A stretch of DNA of 22,125 bases from Polyangia bacterium. GTDB taxonomy: Bacteria; Myxococcota_A; Polyangia; Polyangiales; Polyangiaceae. The notes below the pieces were generated by a model. The model worked only from the letters and a program-made list of their open reading frames with translations, was not told the DNA's origin and made no database searches. Below are positions 1 to 7,703 of the stretch, piece by piece. The stretch is from contig JAUILJ010000018.1 in NCBI GenBank assembly GCA_030433055.1, positions 1 through 22,125 of the forward strand. Reading direction: 5' to 3'. How positions within the stretch are numbered: the first letter of the stretch is position 1; the number at the start of each line of letters is the position of its first letter. The translations under genes were made by a program, and so were the position numbers.

Positions 1-3000
1 CTCTCTTCACGCGTGAGTCCCTCCCCGTGTGTCCCGAGCACGGCAGCATCGGGCGCTTGCTCGACGCCGCTGGGGCCGCGCGCGTGTTGGTAGACGACCC
101 ATCGCTGCGCGGCGGTGAGCCCGTGCTGCTGGGATACCTGCTCGAGGTCGCTTCTCGGGAGCACTACCTCGAGCTTCGGGAAGGCCTGGCCACGGCTGGG
201 CTCAGGCGCCTGTTCCTCAAAGGCGAGCTCCGAAAGCTCGACGACGTCAAGCCTAGCGAAGCCGCCAAGCAGCGCGTCGCGGTGGTGATCGATCGCATCA
301 AGCCCACGCTCAAAGACGCCCCTCGCATCGCCGAAGCCATCGAGCTGGCTTTCCAGCGCGGCGGCGGTCAGGTCTGGATTCAGGTGCCCGGAGGAAACGA
401 GCGCTTGCTCAGCGACGGCTACAGCTGCGCGCAGTGTGAAGACGCGGGGCGACCTCGGCGCCTGGCGGCGCCCCGCCCTGGCTTGTTCTCTTACGAGTCG
501 CCCCTGGGGGCCTGCCCGGAGTGTCGCGGCTTTGGTCGGGTGATCGGCGTGGATCCGGACAAGGTGATCCCGAACCCAGACCTGCCGCTCTCCAAGGGCG
601 TGATCCGACCTTGGGCTCGGGGCAAGTCGACCACCTGGGAGCGCCGGGAGCTAAAGAAGTTTTGCGAGCGCGCGGGCGTGCCCTGGGACAAACCGTGGAG
701 CAAGCTCAGCAAGGAGCAACAGCGCCTGGTCTTGGAAGGCGATGGCGACTGGAAGCGCGGTCATTTCCCCGGGGTACTCGGATGGTTTCGTTGGCTCGAG
801 ACGCGCACCTACAAGATGCACGTCCGCGTATTCCTCTCTCGCTACCGCGCGTACGACGTGTGCCCCGCGTGCCAGGGCAAGCGCTTGAATGAACACGCGC
901 TGGGCTACGAAGTGGGCGGCCTGAACCTGGCTCAGTGGCACGCCCTGGAGATCCAGCACGCTCACGAGCGGATCGCCGCGCTCGAGGCCCGGAGTGGCCA
1001 GGGCGAACTGGCTAGAAGTGAGCTCGAGAATCGTCTGGGGTATCTCCATCGCGTGGGGCTCGGCTACCTCACGCTGGACCGCCAGGCGCGCACGCTCAGC
1101 GGCGGCGAGACCCAACGCGTGACCCTCACGGCCGCCCTGGGAACGAGCCTGCACAACGCCCTGTTCGTGCTCGATGAACCGACCGTCGGTCTACATGCGC
1201 TGGACATCGCACCCCTGACCAAGCTGCTGCGCGAGCTGGCGGATCGGGGTAACGCCGTCGTGGTGGTGGAGCACGATCCGCTGTTGATTGGCGCCGCCGA
1301 TCGCGTGATCGAACTCGGGCCAGGGGCGGGGGAAGCAGGGGGGCACATCGTCCGCGATTCGCGTCTCACCCCCTCGAACTCGAGGTCCGCCAAGGGCAAG
1401 ACCGGCGGGGTCAAGGCTGCGCGAGGAGCGGCCAAACATAAAACCGCAGGGAAACGTGAAACCCCGCTGAAGGTCTCCGACGCTGGAGCGCTCCGCTACC
1501 CCGCGACTGCATCCGTCGTCTATGAGCGGGAGCGTCGCACGGCCGCGCGCTGGCTCGAACTCAAGGGCGCCGCTGCTCACAACCTGAAGGGCATCGACGT
1601 GCGCTTCCCGCTGGGTGTGATCTGCGCGGTCACCGGGCCCAGTGGTTCGGGCAAGAGCAGCCTGGTGGAGGATGTGCTCGCACGCGCCGTGCAGCGCGCG
1701 CTCGGGGACTTCGACGTGCCGCGCCCTGGCGCTTTTGGGTCACTCGACGGCGCGAAGGCGCTCAAGCGCGTCGTCTTGGTCGATCAGTCGCCCCTGGGTC
1801 GTACCTCGCGGGGCAACGCCGCCACCTACACCAAGGCCTGGGACCGCGTCCGCGCGCTCTATTCTGCGAGGCCACTCGCCAAAGCCAACGCCATCCCGCC
1901 GAGCGCGTTCTCGTTCAACGTCGACGGCGGTCGCTGCGAAGCGTGCAAGGGTGAAGGCTTCGAGACCGTTGAGATGCAATTCCTCGCGGATGTAAGGCTC
2001 TCCTGCCCGGTGTGCGGTGGTAAGCGGTTCAAGCCCCATGTGTTGGCGGTCGAGTATCAGGGCGTCGACATCGCGCAGCTCCTGGACACCACGGTCGACG
2101 ACGCCCTGGCCTTGTTCGATTCACAGAAGGAGATCCAGCGCACTCTCGGGCCTGTGTCGCGTCTCGGCCTCGGCTACCTGCGCCTGGGGCAGCCGCTCTC
2201 GACGCTGAGTGGCGGCGAAGCCCAGCGTCTCAAGCTGGCTCGCGCGCTGTGTGAAAAACTCGATGGCGCGCTGCTGATCCTCGATGAGCCGAGCGCTGGG
2301 CTGCATCCGCGCGAGGTCGGTCTACTCTTGCGGGCGCTGGACGACGTGCTGCGAGGTGGCGGCAGCGTGCTCTTGGTGGACCATGACCTCGAGGTGATTC
2401 GCGCTGCCGACTGGGTGATCGATCTGGGGCCGCGGGGAGGTGCTGGTGGCGGCGAGGTGGTGGCCGTCGGTGCGCCGGAAGATCTGACGCACGGAGCGAC
2501 GGCGGACGCGCTGCGTATGGGGGCCCGTGCGCCGGATCTGAAGATCCGTGCGGAGCCAAGCGATCCGGTGCTGCGGGTGGAGCGCGCCCGGGAACACAAC
2601 CTCAAGGACGTGTCTGTGGAGATCCCCCACGGCAAGCTTTGCGTCGTGACGGGGCCGAGCGGCTCGGGCAAGAGCAGCCTGGCGTTCGACGTGATCTTCG
2701 CCGAAGGGCAGCGGCGCTTCCTCGAGACGTTGACGCCGTATGCGCGGCAGTTCCTGCCCACGCTGCCACGTCCCGACGTGAGCCGTGTGGAGGGCGTGCC
2801 ACCGGCCGTGGCGCTGGAGCAGCGCACGAGCCGCGCGGGGTCCAAGAGCACGGTTGCGACGGTGACAGAGGTGGCTCACTACCTGCGCTTGCTGTACGCC
2901 AAGCTTGGGGTCGCCCACTGCCCCGATCACGGGCTACCCATAGCCAACCTGAGCTTCGAACAGGTGCTGCGGGAGGTGCAGAGCCAACGCGCCAAGTTCG

Positions 3001-5141
3001 ATCTCTTGGCGCCGGTGATTCAAGCTCGCAAGGGCACCTACCTCGACGTGTTCACGACAGCCGCGCGGAGCGGTATCGAGCGAGCGCTCGTAGATGGAAA
3101 ATGGATCCATACGGATACGCCGCCCAAGCTGAGCCGCAGCAAGGAACATGACATCGACCTGCTGATGGCAAGCGCGGTGAGCGCCAAGGACGTTACTCCG
3201 GAGTCGTTGCGCGAGGCGCTGCGCTGGGGCAAGGGGGCCGTACGCCTGCTCCCGGCGAAGGGCGAGGCGCGCCTGGTTTCCCAGAACTCGGCGTGCCCGA
3301 CCTGCGGTCTGTCGGTACCCGAGCTGGACCCTCGCTTCTTCTCCTTCAACACCAAGCAAGGCCGCTGCGAGAAATGTGAAGGTGATGGTGTCTTGATCGA
3401 GGTGCGCAAGTCCGGGCGAGGCAAACAGGCGCGTACCGAAGAGGTGCGGTCCCCGTGTCCGGAGTGCGCAGGTGAGCGATTGGGCCCGGTACCTCGCGCC
3501 GTGCGCTTCAGTGGGGATACAGGCCAAGGCCTGCGTTACCCCGAGGTGATGAACCTCTCGGTGCGCCGGGCGGCGGAGGCTGTCCGTGGCTGGAAGCTCA
3601 GCGGAGATCGCGCCAAGGTTGGCGCTGCGGTAGTCCAGGAGCTCGAACGTCGTCTCAGTTTCCTTGAGGAAGTTGGCCTCGACTACCTCAGCCTGGATCG
3701 CGGTGCTCGCAGCTTGAGCGGGGGTGAGATGCAGCGTCTCCGGCTCGCGGCGCAGCTTGGCTCCGGATTGACCGGTGCGCTGTACGTGCTGGATGAGCCG
3801 ACGATAGGTCTACATCCACGCGACACGTCGCGCTTGGTCGGCAACTTGAAGCGCCTGGTCGAGCAAGGCTCCACGGTGCTCGTCGTGGAGCATGACGAAG
3901 ACACCATCCGCGCGGCGGACTACCTGATCGACGTCGGGCCCGGTGGAGGCACCCACGGGGGTAACATCGTCGCGGTGGGGACACCTGCGCAGGTGCTTCA
4001 ACAAGCCAGCTCCCCAACCGCCCAGAGCCTGAGGCAGAAACCTCAGCTTCGCGAGCCAATCCCCGTGGAAACGACTGCGACGGTGAAGTCGAGCAAGGCA
4101 AGGCACAGGACAAGCCGCACAGCGACAGGCGGCGAGCCTCAGGCTTGGCTGGAGCTCCTGGGGGCTTCGGAGCACAACCTCAAGGGGGTCGACCTGCGAT
4201 TGCCGATTGGGCGGCTCAACGTCGTCGCTGGAGTGAGCGGATCCGGGAAGAGCACCCTGGTACGTCAGGTGTTGTTGCCCGCGTTGCGTCAGAGCCTGGG
4301 TCTGGTGGCTGACCCGCCGGGCGCGTTCGAGCGCCTGGGCGCTGCGGGCACTCTCCAGCGTGCGATCAGTGTCGATCAGTCTCCGATCGGTCGTACGCCT
4401 CGCTCGGTGCCTGCCACCTTCCTCGGCATCTTCGACGACCTCCGGCGGCTGTACGCGGCGACGCCCGAGGCGAAGGTGCGAGGCTTCGACGCGAGTCGGT
4501 TCTCATTCAACACGCCGCGCGGCGGGCGCTGCACCACGTGTGACGGCCAGGGCGCGATCACACATGAGATGAGCTTTCTGCCAGACGTCATCACGACGTG
4601 CCCGGCGTGCGACGGTCAGCGCTTCGAGCCTTCGACGCTGGAAGTGCGCTACCGCGCGCTCTCCATCGGCGATGTGTTGAACCTATCGGCGGAGCAGGCG
4701 GTCTCTGCGTTCGAGAACCACCCGCGAATCATCCAACCCCTGCGGACGCTGGTGGATCTTGGAGCCGGGTACGTACGCCTGGGCCAGGGGTCTCACACGT
4801 TGAGCGGCGGCGAAGCGCAGCGACTCAAGCTCGCTGCGGAGCTCACGGAGGGGGCGCGGCATCTGCCGACGTTGTACGTCCTCGATGAGCCGACCACGGG
4901 ACTCCACCTGAGCGACGTCGGGCGGCTCGTGAGCGTGCTAGGGCGCCTGGTGGAGCGAGGGGACACTCTGGTGGTGATCGAGCATCACCCTCACGTCATC
5001 GCCAGCGCCGACTGGATCGTGGAGCTAGGGCCCGAGGGCGGTGAGGCCGGCGGACGCATCGTGGCGCAGGGCGCCCCCGCGCAGGTCCGCCGGGCCAAGA
5101 GCGCGACCGGCAAGGTACTAGCAGCGCTCGCGAAGCGCTGA
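1..5141 (+). CDS. uvrA: Tandem (double-length) UvrA excinuclease subunit, 5' partial
   Basis: This is the damage-recognition ATPase of nucleotide excision repair, present as two UvrA units in one chain. The frame is open to the left edge, so the start and the first Walker A lie outside; by comparison with UvrA roughly 120 residues are missing. Counting codons from position 27: unit 1 has an UvrB-binding-like region (about 20-130), zinc-type CxxC pairs (C163/C166 and C279/C282), the ABC signature LSGGETQR (357) and LDEPTVGLH, then a second ABC with GPSGSGKSS (537), CX2C-X19-CX2C (637-663) and LSGGEAQR (727). Unit 2 repeats this: GPSGSGKSS (876), LSGGEMQR (1230), GVSGSGKST (1402), CX2C-X19-CX2C (1502-1528) and LSGGEAQR (1592). 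All visible Walker A, signature and Walker B motifs look intact. Unit 2 lacks most of the insertion domain. Lys/Arg-rich linkers (about 445-505 and 1342-1372) separate the ABC halves within each unit. Tandem UvrA is known from Chlamydia. The gene converges on the next with a 41 bp gap. Confidence 0.95.
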   Translation, partial: LFTRESLPVCPEHGSIGRLLDAAGAARVLVDDPSLRGGEPVLLGYLLEVASREHYLELREGLATAGLRRLFLKGELRKLDDVKPSEAAKQRVAVVIDRIKPTLKDAPRIAEAIELAFQRGGGQVWIQVPGGNERLLSDGYSCAQCEDAGRPRRLAAPRPGLFSYESPLGACPECRGFGRVIGVDPDKVIPNPDLPLSKGVIRPWARGKSTTWERRELKKFCERAGVPWDKPWSKLSKEQQRLVLEGDGDWKRGHFPGVLGWFRWLETRTYKMHVRVFLSRYRAYDVCPACQGKRLNEHALGYEVGGLNLAQWHALEIQHAHERIAALEARSGQGELARSELENRLGYLHRVGLGYLTLDRQARTLSGGETQRVTLTAALGTSLHNALFVLDEPTVGLHALDIAPLTKLLRELADRGNAVVVVEHDPLLIGAADRVIELGPGAGEAGGHIVRDSRLTPSNSRSAKGKTGGVKAARGAAKHKTAGKRETPLKVSDAGALRYPATASVVYERERRTAARWLELKGAAAHNLKGIDVRFPLGVICAVTGPSGSGKSSLVEDVLARAVQRALGDFDVPRPGAFGSLDGAKALKRVVLVDQSPLGRTSRGNAATYTKAWDRVRALYSARPLAKANAIPPSAFSFNVDGGRCEACKGEGFETVEMQFLADVRLSCPVCGGKRFKPHVLAVEYQGVDIAQLLDTTVDDALALFDSQKEIQRTLGPVSRLGLGYLRLGQPLSTLSGGEAQRLKLARALCEKLDGALLILDEPSAGLHPREVGLLLRALDDVLRGGGSVLLVDHDLEVIRAADWVIDLGPRGGAGGGEVVAVGAPEDLTHGATADALRMGARAPDLKIRAEPSDPVLRVERAREHNLKDVSVEIPHGKLCVVTGPSGSGKSSLAFDVIFAEGQRRFLETLTPYARQFLPTLPRPDVSRVEGVPPAVALEQRTSRAGSKSTVATVTEVAHYLRLLYAKLGVAHCPDHGLPIANLSFEQVLREVQSQRAKFDLLAPVIQARKGTYLDVFTTAARSGIERALVDGKWIHTDTPPKLSRSKEHDIDLLMASAVSAKDVTPESLREALRWGKGAVRLLPAKGEARLVSQNSACPTCGLSVPELDPRFFSFNTKQGRCEKCEGDGVLIEVRKSGRGKQARTEEVRSPCPECAGERLGPVPRAVRFSGDTGQGLRYPEVMNLSVRRAAEAVRGWKLSGDRAKVGAAVVQELERRLSFLEEVGLDYLSLDRGARSLSGGEMQRLRLAAQLGSGLTGALYVLDEPTIGLHPRDTSRLVGNLKRLVEQGSTVLVVEHDEDTIRAADYLIDVGPGGGTHGGNIVAVGTPAQVLQQASSPTAQSLRQKPQLREPIPVETTATVKSSKARHRTSRTATGGEPQAWLELLGASEHNLKGVDLRLPIGRLNVVAGVSGSGKSTLVRQVLLPALRQSLGLVADPPGAFERLGAAGTLQRAISVDQSPIGRTPRSVPATFLGIFDDLRRLYAATPEAKVRGFDASRFSFNTPRGGRCTTCDGQGAITHEMSFLPDVITTCPACDGQRFEPSTLEVRYRALSIGDVLNLSAEQAVSAFENHPRIIQPLRTLVDLGAGYVRLGQGSHTLSGGEAQRLKLAAELTEGARHLPTLYVLDEPTTGLHLSDVGRLVSVLGRLVERGDTLVVIEHHPHVIASADWIVELGPEGGEAGGRIVAQGAPAQVRRAKSATGKVLAALAKR

Positions 5142-5182
5142 ACCTGCAATATTACCTCGTGGAAATAAGCTCGGCGGGCGAC

Positions 5183-6367
5183 CTAGGGCAGGCGCAAGCG
5201 TGGTCGGCCGGGGCTCGACGGTTGTGGCTGCGGCTGGGGTTGCGGTTTGCTCAGCCCAGGTATGCGCAGGCGTGGACCCGTGGAGGTTGGGGTCGGCGTC
5301 GGTGACGGTGTGGGGGTCGGGGTCGGAGTCGGAGTCGGCGTGGGGGTCGGGGTTGGCGTGGGCGTTGGAGCCGGCGCTGGATTCGAGCGAGGTTGCGTAT
5401 TCGCCGGAGGCGTGTAAGTGGGCGTTGGAGCCGGCTCCGAGGTGTCTGCCGCCGTCGCTGTGTCAGCGGTGTCCGTGGTGCCTCCGCCGTTGGGGGCCTC
5501 CGCCGCGACCGTTGCGGGGGGCGGCTGATCGAGCTGGAGTGGCTGAACGCCGGCGTCGTCATCGCTGCGGGAGTTGACCACCAGGGCCAGCGCGACGCCG
5601 GCTCCGCTCAAGCCGAGTAGGGCGACCAGAGCCGGGATGAGCCAGCTCTTCTTTTGCTTTCCAGCGGAGTAGCCCCCGGGTGAGGGGGGCAAGTACGCGC
5701 CTCCCATGCCAGGGGCTGCGTATCCTGGACCGCCAGGCTGGCCGCCGAAGCCGCCGTATCCCGGGCCGGCTGGGTTCATCATTCCCGGGGGTCCCATTGG
5801 ACCGGGCCCCATCGGTCCGGGCGCCATCGGTCCGGGCGCCATCGGTCCGGGCGCCATCGGTCCGGGCGCCATCGGTCCGGGCGCCATTGCTCCGGGCGCC
5901 ATTGCTCCGGGCGCCATTGCGCCAGGTCCTCCCTGAGGCATCCCGGCCGGTCCCATGCTTGGGCCCATTGGATTGCCGTGCGGAATCATTCCGGGTCCTG
6001 GCCCGGGCGGCGGCGGAAAGGCCCCCACCGAGGCGTCGAAGATGGGTGGCTCCCCCGGTTGCGTCGCTCCCGGCTTGTTCCAGGGCAGCCCGTCCGCCGG
6101 AGCGCTCTCCCCCGGGGCAGTGCTTGCCGGTTCGAACGCCGGGATGTCGTTCTCGGTCGGCTCCAAGAGGGCGGTCTTGCCAGCGACAGCCTTCTTCGCC
6201 TCTGCTGGCAAAGCACTGGGCGGCTCCGACAACGGGGCGGCTGAGGCACGCGGATCGGTGGGCTCGAGCTCGAGGTCGAGCGGCATCGCGTCTTCGCGGG
6301 TCGCCTCATCAGGTAGCGCTGGCGTGGCGGCTACGGTCTCCGTATCAGGTCGGCGGGAGTCTGCCAT
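5183..6367 (-). CDS. Pro/Met/Gly-rich single-pass membrane protein with Pro-Thr stalk (394 aa)
   Basis: I do not recognise a named family. Residues 1-120 are acidic and Pro/Ala-rich, with a KTALLEPTEND stretch at 64-74. Residues 120-235 are a Gly/Pro/Met low-complexity region with tandem PMAPG units. A basic cluster (KQKK, 237-240) precedes one hydrophobic helix (about 241-264), followed by an acidic SRSDDD. The tail is Thr/Pro-rich, with a Thr-Pro dipeptide run at 335-361, then PQ repeats and an Arg/Leu/Pro end. The charge pattern predicts N-terminus in the cytoplasm and tail in the periplasm. There is no cleavable signal peptide and no catalytic motif. The layout (low-complexity linker, basic-TM-acidic, Thr/Pro tail, final IPGL-like segment) matches the non-kinase part of the Ser/Thr kinase at 8790-10520. 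The start is the first ATG of the frame; no clear ribosome-binding site is visible. The coding frame is favoured over overlapping plus-strand frames because it contains a coherent TM and topology signal. The gene is divergent from the glycosyltransferase at 6563. Confidence 0.8.
   Translation of the reverse strand: MADSRRPDTETVAATPALPDEATREDAMPLDLELEPTDPRASAAPLSEPPSALPAEAKKAVAGKTALLEPTENDIPAFEPASTAPGESAPADGLPWNKPGATQPGEPPIFDASVGAFPPPPGPGPGMIPHGNPMGPSMGPAGMPQGGPGAMAPGAMAPGAMAPGPMAPGPMAPGPMAPGPMAPGPMGPGPMGPPGMMNPAGPGYGGFGGQPGGPGYAAPGMGGAYLPPSPGGYSAGKQKKSWLIPALVALLGLSGAGVALALVVNSRSDDDAGVQPLQLDQPPPATVAAEAPNGGGTTDTADTATAADTSEPAPTPTYTPPANTQPRSNPAPAPTPTPTPTPTPTPTPTPTPTPSPTPTPTSTGPRLRIPGLSKPQPQPQPQPSSPGRPRLRLP
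5285..5365 (-). repeat. Thr-Pro dipeptide tract
   Basis: About 13 consecutive Thr-Pro/Ser-Pro dipeptides (residues 335-361 of the 394-aa membrane protein). The codons vary along the tract, so the DNA is not a simple perfect hexamer repeat, which suggests selection on the protein. A rigid extended periplasmic or cell-wall-spanning stalk is the likely role (inference). Confidence 0.75.
5794..5928 (-). repeat. 15-bp tandem repeat, nine units (PMAPG-type)
   Basis: Nine contiguous 15-bp units encode P-M-(A/G)-P-G type pentapeptides. Five units (5809-5883) are identical on the plus strand (ccatcggtccgggcg); two more (5884-5913) share a variant (ccattgctccgggcg), and the end units have diverged. 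The repeat is in frame with the 394-aa protein, so gain or loss of units keeps the reading frame. Confidence 0.9.
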
Positions 6368-6562
6368 GGTGATCGCTGGGCTCGTGCAAACGTGAGCACT
6401 GGACAGTAGCGGAATGTGACGCTGCTCGCTAGCCGTGCGCCCGGGGGCTGGGGTCGATGCAAGAACGCTGAAACGGCCCGTTCTGGATGTCGATCACGGA
6501 GTCAATCGGCAGCAAGGGTGCGGTTTTCCATGCGTCCGTCGGCTTTGTGTATGCTCCGCTCG

Positions 6563-7699
6563 ATGCCTCGCTTGGTGATCGACGCTCGCTCCGTGGTGGC
6601 GAAGAAGAGCGGTATCGGCAACTACGTAGACGCGCTCGTCCGGCACATGGCCCCGCTGAGCGGCGACCTCGACCTATGTCTCCTGCGGCACCCAGAGGCT
6701 CAGGAGATGGGTCCACTGGTTGACGGGGTCCCAGAGCTCTTTTTCCGTGGTGAGACGAAGAGCACCGCGACCGTATTCGGTCTCGCCCGCGAATTGGATC
6801 TGAGCGCCTTCGATCTGTACCACTCACCCGCGGATCTGGTGCCTCTGGGTATCCCCATTCCCTGGGTGGTCACCATTCACGACCTGATGTGGGTCGAGGC
6901 ACCTCGCCTCGCGTCAGCGTTCCTTCCGGTGCGTATCGGCAACGGGATCTGGTATAGCGCGAACATCCGTCGTTCGGTGGCAGGTGCTCGACGCGTGATC
7001 GCGATCTCCGAAGCGACGCGTTCAGCGTTGGCCAGGCACTATCCGGCCCATGCGCACAAGCTCAGCGTGATTCACCACGGAATCGAGCACGAGCGCTTTC
7101 AGGAGCAGCTGTCCGCGGCCGCGCCGCGCGCGCTGCTCGACGATTTCGTCCCCCCCGACGTGCGCTACTCCCTGATCGTCGGGCAGGGGTCCCCATACAA
7201 GAACCACCCAGCGATGATTCGCGCCTTCGTGGATGCGTTCAGAGACGACCCGGGGCACAAGCTCGTGTTGCTCAGGCGGTTCGCCCGAGTCGACTCGGAG
7301 ATGAGCCGGCTCCTGCGGCGCCCGGAGGTCAAAGAGCGAGTGATTCCCATCTCGTTCGTCTCCGACGAAGTGCTCGTGGCACTGTATCGCCACGCGCGGA
7401 TGCTGCTGTTCGCCAGCCTCTACGAAGGTTTCGGGCTACCAGGCCTGGAGGCCATGGCGCTGGGAACGCCAGTGCTCGCGTCGACGGCGCCCGCAGTCCA
7501 GGAGGTCACCGGCCCCGGCGCGCTGCACGCGGTTCCGGACAGCCATCGCGACCTAGTGCACTGCATGCGACGACTCGACCACGATGAGGGGCTCCGCGAG
7601 CGGTTGCTGCGAGCGGGGGCTCAGTGGGTCAAGCGCTTTCAATGGGAAGAAGCCGCGCGGAAAACTCTGGACGTCTACCGCGCCGCGCTGGACCGCTAG
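6563..7699 (+). CDS. GT4-type glycosyltransferase (group 1)
   Basis: A 378-residue retaining GT-B glycosyltransferase of the GT4 type, expected to move a sugar from an NDP-sugar to a glycan or lipid acceptor at the cytoplasmic membrane face. The N-terminal Rossmann half starts MPRLVIDARS with a glycine/Asn loop (SGIGNYVDAL). VIAISEATRSAL and HHGIEHERF mark the domain junction, VGQGSPYKNHPAM begins the donor half, and EGFGLPGLEAMALGTPVLAS carries the E-x7-E motif (about residues 289-297), followed by the usual C-terminal helix. The frame is open upstream to 6416, but those residues are Arg/Ser-rich and do not look like a GT4 N-terminus. I chose the ATG at 6563; ATG 6551 is the alternative. No strong ribosome-binding site precedes either. 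There are no other sugar genes next to it, so the substrate is unknown. Its stop lies 4 bp from the stop of the convergent ACT gene. Confidence 0.9.
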   Translation: MPRLVIDARSVVAKKSGIGNYVDALVRHMAPLSGDLDLCLLRHPEAQEMGPLVDGVPELFFRGETKSTATVFGLARELDLSAFDLYHSPADLVPLGIPIPWVVTIHDLMWVEAPRLASAFLPVRIGNGIWYSANIRRSVAGARRVIAISEATRSALARHYPAHAHKLSVIHHGIEHERFQEQLSAAAPRALLDDFVPPDVRYSLIVGQGSPYKNHPAMIRAFVDAFRDDPGHKLVLLRRFARVDSEMSRLLRRPEVKERVIPISFVSDEVLVALYRHARMLLFASLYEGFGLPGLEAMALGTPVLASTAPAVQEVTGPGALHAVPDSHRDLVHCMRRLDHDEGLRERLLRAGAQWVKRFQWEEAARKTLDVYRAALDR

Positions 7700-7703
7700 C
7701 CCT

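Noticed and set aside
1..5141. An ABC transporter ATPase, because of the many LSGGE and Walker motifs
   Set aside because: The paired CxxC zinc motifs, the CX2C-X19-CX2C spacing and the LDEPxxGLHPRD-type segments are those of UvrA, and there are no membrane-transporter partners nearby.
5142..5182. A shared bidirectional terminator between uvrA and the convergent gene
   Set aside because: I find no convincing hairpin or T-tract in the 41 bp gap.
5794..5928. CRISPR-like repeats (also considered for 9267-9356)
   Set aside because: Units are 15 or 18 bp, directly adjacent without spacers, in frame with coding sequence, and low-complexity at protein level.
5706..5936. A plus-strand glycine/proline/isoleucine repeat protein
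   Set aside because: It is the mirror frame of the minus-strand PMAPG repeats; it has no TM, signal or start context, while the minus frame has a coherent membrane topology.
6416..6562. N-terminal extension of the glycosyltransferase
   Set aside because: The extra 49 residues are Arg/Ser-rich with no GT4 similarity; MPRLVIDARS at 6563 is the natural family start.
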